Assembly (NCBI RefSeq): GCF_048544455.1
Contig: NC_133538.1
Span: 45,027,969 to 45,091,968 of the forward strand
Length of the DNA: 64,000 nucleotides
Direction of reading: 5' to 3'
Source: Silene latifolia
Lineage: Eukaryota > Streptophyta > Magnoliopsida > Caryophyllales > Caryophyllaceae
Shown here: positions 57,287 to 64,000 of the stretch, one piece after another
Layout of the letters: each line of letters starts with the position of its first letter
How positions within the stretch are numbered: position 1 is the first letter of the stretch
Notes under the pieces: model-generated
Database searches by the model: none
The model's input: the letters and a program-made list of their open reading frames with translations, nothing else
Told to the model about the DNA's origin: nothing
Position numbers and translations under genes: made by a program

Positions 57287-58776
57287 AAGCCTTACCAATA
57301 TAATCAAATCAGTCAAACCCTAAGCCTAAATAAACAAAACCCAAAAAACGACAATCAAAATTTAACCTATAAAAACCTAAAATTACAGTAAAATTAGGGT
57401 AATTAAAATTTAAGAATTCAACCAGAATTAACTCTACCAATTGATGATACCTGAAGTAGATCTTCAATTAGGATGGGGATGATGAACAACAGTATGATTT
57501 CGAATATAAAATCTGTAATCTTCAATTAGGGTGGGGACGATGACGATCAATAATACGGAATAGGGAAAATGAAGTAGTAAAAAGGGGAAAGAGAAATTGT
57601 TGGATATGAAAAGTGAAAGGGTAAAGTGAATTAGGTAAAGTGAATAATGTGGACGACATGTAAGGTTACGCCTTTAAGGATTTAAAATAGAACGGGCACT
57701 CATTCAGACCGTGCTCTTTGTTTTATCAAGGAGAACGGTTCTGGATATATAACCGGTCTCTTTTATATTTTAAGACGGTTGGTCAAACCTAACCGTTCTC
57801 TTTGTTAATGTACGAGAACGGTTTGAGCAAACAACCGTTCTTTATTGGAATCCTATATGCCCGCCAAACTAAAAATAACAAAGAGACTGGTTCCGCTATC
57901 AACCGTTCTTGAAGGGGCGTTCTCTTTGCCTTAAATTGTAGTAGTGTTAGTTTACCTTTTCAGGATTTATGGTTAAATCAAGCTTGGATTAAGAAGTGTT
58001 GAATCATTGATCACCCAATTGTATTGAGTCCAAGGCGACATCTAATGTACAAGTTAGAAAGTAAAGTATTTTAAAGTAATAGAAACAGTCAAGACCATTG
58101 TTACTTTGACAAGTAACAACAGCCTGGACCGTTGCCTCAATTCGTAACACTTGAACTCTTTCTTATCTTTCAAAAGTCATTTACGTGTCTTATATTTTGA
58201 AAGAGAACTTTCAGATTTTTACAAGGATTTGGCCTTCTAGAAAAAGTGGTCTGAATAATTATCATTTCAAATTGTTTCCTCTTTGTGCAAATTTGACCCT
58301 TTTGTCTTTCATAAAATAGAGATTGCTTTTTGCCATTTTTGTGAAAGCTTGTCATCATGTGACTTGTTTTCCCTTCTTTGTTTTCTGAAATTGTATGATC
58401 TCTTTTGGATAATTTCAAACACTCTTTCTCTCCTTTGCCTTTTGAGTAAGAACCCTCTTTTGTGCAAGTTTGGGAAGTTGTTGAGACTCATCACATGTGA
58501 TGGTCTTTGACCCTCAAAACCCTAACAATCCCCTTGCTCATCCTCTCTATAAAAGGCGTGCCTCATCCTCTCAAAACTCCAAGACTTTTTCTGAGATTTC
58601 ATCCAAGTTTGCAAATTGTTTTTTAAAGCTTAAAAACGAGTCTTTACTTTGCAAAACTTTTAAAAGTCTTCAAGTGTTACAATCATGGCTACTATTACTT
58701 TAACATACTAGACTCTCTCACTTATGAATTGTTGATCTTGTAAAAGTTATCCATCTCAATTCTTTTTAAGAATAAG

Positions 58777-60116
58777 TGTAATACTCCGTATTTATAAGTC
58801 TTTAGGTACTCTATCGAGTAGCCCTTACTCTGTCGAGTATGGGCAAGTTGCGGAATAAAATAGTTTCTGACCTGTTGGGTACTCGATCGAGTAGCTGGGG
58901 CACTCGATCGAGTAGGGGGGTACTCGATCGAGTGCCTTGGGTACTCGATCGAGTGTCCGGTTTTACGGGGGAGTTTTCTCGGGTTTTGTTAATTACGCGA
59001 TTAAGGTATTTAAACATATTCGTCATTGTTTTAATCACTTTTTACAAAACCTAAAACCTCTTTAAGAGAGAAAGCAACTAGTTCTTCTTCCTAATCGCGT
59101 TCTTGACAATTCCGGAGTTCGGACGGTCGGTTCGTATCGTAGTTCGTGTCGTTGGATTCCTTGCGTCGAGGGTAAGCTTTTAATATAATTTCTATAATGT
59201 TTTGTTAAGATTGATGAAACCCTAATTTAGGAATTGGGGGTTTTTATGAGTAGTATTTGAATGGTAGCATCTATGTGTTGTATGATAGGAGGAGAATTCG
59301 TAGAGGAGCCGTTTTGATACAAATTTGTAGATACCGTCTGCGTGTTGTGCTTTCCAGGTAGGATTTCCTACTCGGTATTAGTCCCATAATGGGATATTGG
59401 TGATGTGTTGTAGTTAGTTGTTTGATATGATGATTGTGATTGTGATTGTGATTGTGGTTGTGTTTGTTGATGGTTCTCGAGATGCGTTCTCGGTTGAGTG
59501 GGGTCACTTGCGGGAGTGATCTCACGCCCTAGTTTCGCCCTTCGTGGAACCCGCCACGAAAGGGGATGTGCACATTAATGGACGGGGTTATCGCTCGTAT
59601 GATGAGCGGGGCTTAGGTGGGAACGGCAGTGCGGTCCCCCAGCTGGGTGGTCCAAAGGGGACGGTCGATATTGAGATGATGGGAATTGGTTGGTGGTGTG
59701 TGTGTGTGTGTGACAGTTCAAATTCGGTGTCTGTTATCTTATTGTTGATGTATATTGAGTTGTGTGATTAGTACGACCCGTTTAAATGTTTTAAAAATCG
59801 TGGTGATCCATTCGGGGTGGTGAGCGATTGCTTAGCGGTATATCTTGGATACGCGTGGGATCTAGTCAGATGGAGTTATCACATATCGAGTCTTAGTCTT
59901 CCGCCGTGTTTGTTAGGACATTTCCTTTCGGTTGGTTTATAGTTTGAGAACAGTTGTATTTTGCTTACAATTGGTTTTGTAATGTAATCACTTAAACTTA
60001 TTTAATAAAGTATGTTTCTTCATTGTCTTATGATTATCATGCCTCGGGTAACCGAGATGGTGGCATCCTTATACCCGAGTGGTCCTGGTAAGGCACTTGG
60101 AATATGGGGTGTTACA
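58777..60116 (+). repeat. 5' LTR of a palindrome-bearing LTR retrotransposon
   Basis: The 1,340-bp LTR starts TGTAATACTCCGTATTTATA and ends ATGGGGTGTTACA. A primer-binding-like TGGTATCGTGAGC follows at 60119. It matches the solo LTR 25458-26802 in reverse orientation. It inserted after AATAAG in the 3' LTR of the second SIRE-like element, so ATAAG is the expected target duplication. The right half of that LTR must lie beyond position 64000. Confidence 0.88.
58860..58956. repeat. Palindrome array ACTCGATCGAGT in the LTR
   Basis: Four copies of ACTCGATCGAGT (12-bp perfect palindrome) stand about 20-22 bases apart here. Two variants (ACTCTATCGAGT, ACTCTGTCGAGT) are just upstream at 58808-58838. 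The solo LTR has the same arrangement at 26625-26765 in reverse. Confidence 0.9.
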
Positions 60117-63100
60117 AATGGTATCGTGAGCGACGATCCCGAAACCTGTAACCAATGAACTTAATGAACATAGGGAGTCAATTAAAATGAACCCGGGGTA
60201 AAGGTTGTAGGAGCTAATGCAAAGACTTGGGAGACGTCCTAAAGTCGCGAACTCGCCCTACAATTTTGAACCGGTCACCATGGGATAAGTGTCGGGATCG
60301 TTATGTGCATATTGTGTGCTGTGTGTATCTATGTAGTAGTATGTTGCATGAATTGATGATGATGACGTGAATTATATGTTGGTGGATTGTAAAGCATGAA
60401 AGTATAATGATTGATACATGTAATTTGGCATGTTATAGTTATGTAAGGGAAAAGTGTTTTGTCTATATATATATATATATAAAGCGATGTGTAAGTCTAC
60501 ATGTTGTTGTTGTCGTCTTGAGTAAAAGTACGAGAAGGTTGGGAGTGTGAATTGAACATGTCTTTGAGTGAATATGTTGAACGAATATGGTGGATAAATA
60601 TGTGGTATGATGGATGAATTAGTGGAAAAGATGAATCATCGTGGTAGTAACATGTGAATAGGGGACTTGATGTCATGTATTTGTGATTTTGTTTACGAAA
60701 AGTGATAGAATAAAAACATGTGGGTAAGTCATAATTGGCAAGTTAGATAAGTTATGTGCATGATGAATGTTGTTGTTTGGCTTTTGAAAATAGTAACATA
60801 TGATTATGAATACTGGTTTTATGAGTTTTGGACTGGTTTTGCTTGCTTGGTTGTTGTTTAAGTTGTTTGGAAGTAAAATCAAGTAGTTGTGTTTTTCGAT
60901 TATAAAGAGGTTGTCTTTAAACTGTTATAACTTGAGATTCATAAATTATTTTGATGTGATTCCAATTGGAGGTGATAGCTTGTCCTTTTACGATTCTAAC
61001 GATAGGTCACACGCCCAAAACGACCAAGAAATGAGTGAGTTATGACTGTTTTACGAAAATTGGACAAAGGCTTGAGAATTGGGGTACTCGATCGAGTATC
61101 CTCGGTACTCGATCGAGTAAGGGGCACTCGATCGAGTACGTTAGTTACTCGATCGAGTAGCCCTGGTGATTTGTTTTACGTGCTTCTGATCTTGACCTAC
61201 TCGATCGAGTAAGTCCCTTACTCGATCGAGTGGCCTCGATCGATCTAGTGACCCTTGTTTTGGGTCATATGCTTATCTTTTGACTTCGTTGCATACTATG
61301 TTTAATTCAAAGTTATTATTTTGCTTCTTTATGCATTGTTTTACATGTATGTTGGTCTTGACGCGTAAGTTACCCAATCTTGTGGTGTAGTGAGTGACAC
61401 CTGTGGTGAGTATGAGTTCGGTGGGAGGACATGAGTTATACGTGGTTGTAATAGATAGTGGAAAAAGAAAAGGAAGATTGTTATGGCTTAATTGAGACAT
61501 AGAGCATGTTTTCTGAGATGAAATGAGATGAGTGATATGAGTGTGTGTTGAGTAACGTAAAAGTAAGTGAATGTGGGCAATGGATGATGTGAGTCTAAGG
61601 AACGTGAGAACGAAAGGATTGAGAGTAAGGATATGGATAGTGACAACTTGAGATGTGTAAAGAATTATGGAGGGAGGTAGTTAAGAGCCGTGTGGGTTAA
61701 GAATATACATAATGAAAGTTCGTTTTAAAGGGGTTGAGAAGAGTGGTATATAGTGAACTTTGTGGAGTTATGTCGCGGGGTGGAGATTTGGCTTTTTAAG
61801 AGAGGAAACTACTGTGTGATTTCCTTGGGCAATTAATGGTACAAAAGGAATTCTGATTTCTAGAGAGGTACAAAGGAGATGCAATTGTTAGAACAGTGAA
61901 CGTTGATTTTATGGATAAACTAGAGGCAAGGGTGATTAATGGCATAATAAAATAATATTTATGGTAAGAAAGAGTGAGATGATATCGATATGAAATAATG
62001 GGGTTTGAGTTTTGGAGCAATGAAAAGGTAATCGGAGCACTAAAGAGTTAGATAGAAGTAATAAGGAGCTGAGCTATTAATGGTATTTTTGAGTATAACG
62101 AGAAAAGAAGGATAAAAGTAAGTTGAGAAAAAGTTCACCGGAGTTATGTGACATAAAGTAAGGAATCGTCGAGATGTATGATACTATCAAGGGTAAGTAA
62201 GTTAGTAGTTATACAGAAGTTTCAGGACAACATGATTAATCATGAGTTTCGAGGAATTAAGGGAGTACGAAGTTGGTGGAGTATTTGCACGATACGAGAT
62301 TTTTGGTGGAGAATTAGATGATGATACAATTAAGGATAGTATTGGGAAGAATGTTGAGGTAATTTTGTTAATGGATTGGATGTTCGTTATTTGGGATGTC
62401 AACCAAAGATAGGAAACAAATCGTGATGTTTAGAGATGAGTGTAAGAGGTTTGATGCCCGGACAGCGGTAGTGTTATGGTTTGTGACTAGTGGTTAAGGG
62501 TAATGGTATATTAGAAAGGTAACAATTCTAAAGAGGTTGATTTTGCGAGACCAGTTGATAAGTACAGATTATGAAAGAGTATAAGATGTGGTTATATGAG
62601 GCGGTTGTTAGTAGTTGAGTATTAATGGTGTGGCTACATTTGGCAGAGGGTGATGGATATGCGAAAGGGAGAATATGTTATGAGGTGTATACGAGTTAAG
62701 CTCGGGCGACTGGTAACCTATGTTGAGTGGTAACTTACGTGATCAGGATTGACTAGTTGGTTGTGATTACGGGTCTATGATATGTGTAAATGTTTGGGTG
62801 AGGTTCTGACCTCACAAGAAGTGGTATGGTGTGATAATTATAAAGTTGTTTTATGAATGTTCTGTAATATATATGTTGGACACGGTAATTTAATTGAATG
62901 ATATACAAAACGGTAATAATTTGATTAATTGACATGGCTAGTTATAATTTTATGTGTATTAATAACACATGTGTATTCCGTGAAATGGTAGAGATGATGC
63001 TCATGAGATGCTTATCTGTGTATCCATATAATATGTTGCGTGGTGACTTAATAAAGTAGATTTGAGTAAGTTTTTCTTGTCCGAGAAGTTATCTTTGAGT

Positions 63101-64000
63101 CGGTGTTTATGGGATTGTGTGTGTTGTGATGTCTATCGATGTGGTTGTGGTGCCTCGGGTGGTGATCCGGGCACGATATTTAGTGTTGTGATGCGGGTAT
63201 TTTCGCACTACGGTGTGCCTGTTGGTGGCGGTGTTGTGATGCCGTCACCGGTTGTGGTGAGTCGGCGGGATGATTATGATACGAGTTTTGAAAGTGCATA
63301 CCATTATACATAGATTGTTGTTTTGTTTCTTTGTTGTTCTTTGTGAGTTTTGGTTGAACATATAGACAGTTGTCTTGCTTATTGATGTTTTCTTTACCAG
63401 GTTAAGTTAAGAATGAGGTAGAGTATGATATGCAATAGAGTTGAATATGTTTTCGTTGTTGTCATGGTATAGTGATGTTCTATTGATGGGATACGGTTGT
63501 GAGAGGTTGTTACAGTAATTTTGATCTTGTTCTAGATAAGGCTTTAGTAGACATGGTAATGGAAAATGATTCGTGGAACATGTGTTGTAATGATCTCAAG
63601 GCGGCGGGAGTTCATAATCTTTTGTTGGGACAGTGAGTGTAGGGTGTTGGGGGAATTAGTGTCATATTAAGTTATGTATGAGTTTTGCGGTAATGACGGA
63701 AAGAACTTGAGGGTCCTGAATGAGTGCACGTAACAAGTGTGGATCGTGAGTTATGCTTTTGATGACGGGAGTTTCATATAGTTTATATAGAGAGGTATGT
63801 CATGTTGCGGTAATGTGGAAAAGTTGAAGTTTTGGGTTAAGATAAAGATTTTGAGGTATAGGTTAGGTGGTGTGACGAGTGAATTGAAGTATGAGAATTG
63901 TTTAAGTAAGAGAGCCTTGGATACATGCATGGCGAGTGTTTAGAGTATAGGTGATTATCTATGACATGTGATGATGATGAGAATAATGAGAAGATATAAC
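60117..64000 (+). mobile_element. Internal region of the palindrome-bearing LTR element, no coding found
   Basis: It follows the 5' LTR and runs past the window end. No Gag, protease or polymerase motif was found in 3.9 kb on either strand; ORFs are short. The plus strand is unusually G-rich and C-poor, with many GTGATG, GGAGGT and TGAGAT words. A cluster of palindromes lies at 61084-61240 and an (AT)n run at about 60466-60481. It may be a LARD-like non-autonomous element, or the coding part may lie further right. Confidence 0.55.
61084..61240. repeat. Second palindrome array ACTCGATCGAGT in the internal region
   Basis: Six copies of ACTCGATCGAGT and a degenerate one (CTCGATCGATCTAG) occur within 157 bp. 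It lies about 1 kb inside the element, apart from the LTR array. Confidence 0.88.

Larger units (their letters stand above)
54167..57946. mobile_element. Non-autonomous gene-capturing CACTA element (Pack-CACTA)
   Basis: Termini are CACTACTACAAAAATGATCA and, from the other side, CACTACTACAATTTAAGGCA. A 3-bp target duplication TTA flanks it (54164-54166 and 57947-57949); the uninterrupted LTR reads TTCTTAGTTTACC. Subterminal motifs of the type AGAGAACGGTT/AACCGTTCTCT fill 54180-54480 and 57685-57920. No transposase is present. The 3-kb interior holds exon-intron pieces of unrelated host genes: ABCB transporter (56368-56543), BUBR1-like (56770-57286), and possibly others on the minus strand (55471-55752). 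It must be moved by an enzyme supplied in trans. Confidence 0.9.
43850..58776 (+). mobile_element. Second SIRE-like Copia element with nested insertions
   Basis: Layout: LTR stub (43850-43922), 3' internal piece (43921-44354), full 5' LTR (44355-45841), primer-binding site TGGTATCAGGGC at 45844, Gag (45905-48007), Pol (48270-51527), third ORF (51875-53594), purine tract (CAAAGGGGGAATT), and 3' LTR from 54114. The 3' LTR is split by a CACTA element (54167-57946) and cut at 58776 by another LTR element; its remaining 600 bp must lie beyond the window. The two LTRs differ at about 20 of 880 comparable bases (counted by eye), so the insertion is fairly young. Confidence 0.9.
54114..58776 (+). repeat. 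3' LTR of the second SIRE-like element, interrupted twice
   Basis: LTR sequence runs 54114-54166, is broken by the CACTA element, and resumes at 57947. It stops at 58776 (AAGAATAAG), where another LTR element begins. The corresponding position in the intact LTR is about 45235. It starts TGTTAGGTTCC rather than TGTTGGGTTCC. Confidence 0.9.

Noticed and set aside
58497-58703. ORF in the 3' LTR as a gene
   Set aside because: It lies wholly within LTR sequence, is not open in the same way in the 5' LTR, and has no domain.
1-64000. CRISPR arrays, bacterial operons, or an organelle insertion
   Set aside because: Direct repeats found here are LTRs, palindromes or transposon motifs. Genes have spliceosomal introns, and no organelle gene order or rRNA/tRNA cluster was seen.

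Overview
This is a window of plant nuclear DNA. Genes have introns with GT..AG borders, TA-rich intergenic DNA surrounds them, and plant-type transposons make up most of the sequence. Protein similarities fit a dicot. The mix of repeats (CACTA elements, SIRE-like Copia elements, a recurring AGACGGTCT word) made me think of Caryophyllales, but that is a guess.

Layout. 1-7030: the 3' part of a CACTA transposon with broken TNP2 and TNP1 genes, sitting in an old Copia fragment. 7933-8190: a Stowaway-type MITE. 8545-13011: a complete but defective minus-strand Copia element with 187-bp LTRs and a 5-bp target duplication. 13730-17562: an 11-exon MO25-like gene (359 aa). 19256-22355: a 5-exon gene for 40S ribosomal protein S8 (217 aa). 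23118-39480: a 4-exon HSP20-like gene (331 aa) whose third intron is 15,028 bp and is filled by nested transposons. These are a CACTA element (24159-30821) carrying a solo LTR, and a SIRE-like Copia element (30822-38878) carrying another solo LTR. 39963-40745: a truncated flotillin pseudogene. 40964-41402: a foldback MITE with 9-bp target duplication. 43850 to at least 58776: a second SIRE-like Copia element. Its 3' LTR is interrupted by a gene-capturing CACTA element (54167-57946), then by an LTR element with TACTCGATCGAGTA palindromes that runs past the window end (58777-64000).

Only three genes look like working host genes: MO25-like, RPS8 and the HSP20-like gene. All three models close in frame across every splice junction. 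The transposon proteins carry stops and frameshifts.

Most notable observations: (1) a 19-bp inverted motif AACAGT-N7-ACTGTT scattered through LTR and coding parts of both SIRE-like elements, in more than one reading frame; (2) the HSP20-like gene whose reading frame survives a 15-kb transposon-filled intron; (3) a Pack-type CACTA that has captured exons of an ABCB transporter and of a BUBR1-like checkpoint protein; (4) an extra third ORF shared by both SIRE-like elements; (5) palindrome arrays confined to one LTR-element family. All comparisons were made by eye, without database searches.
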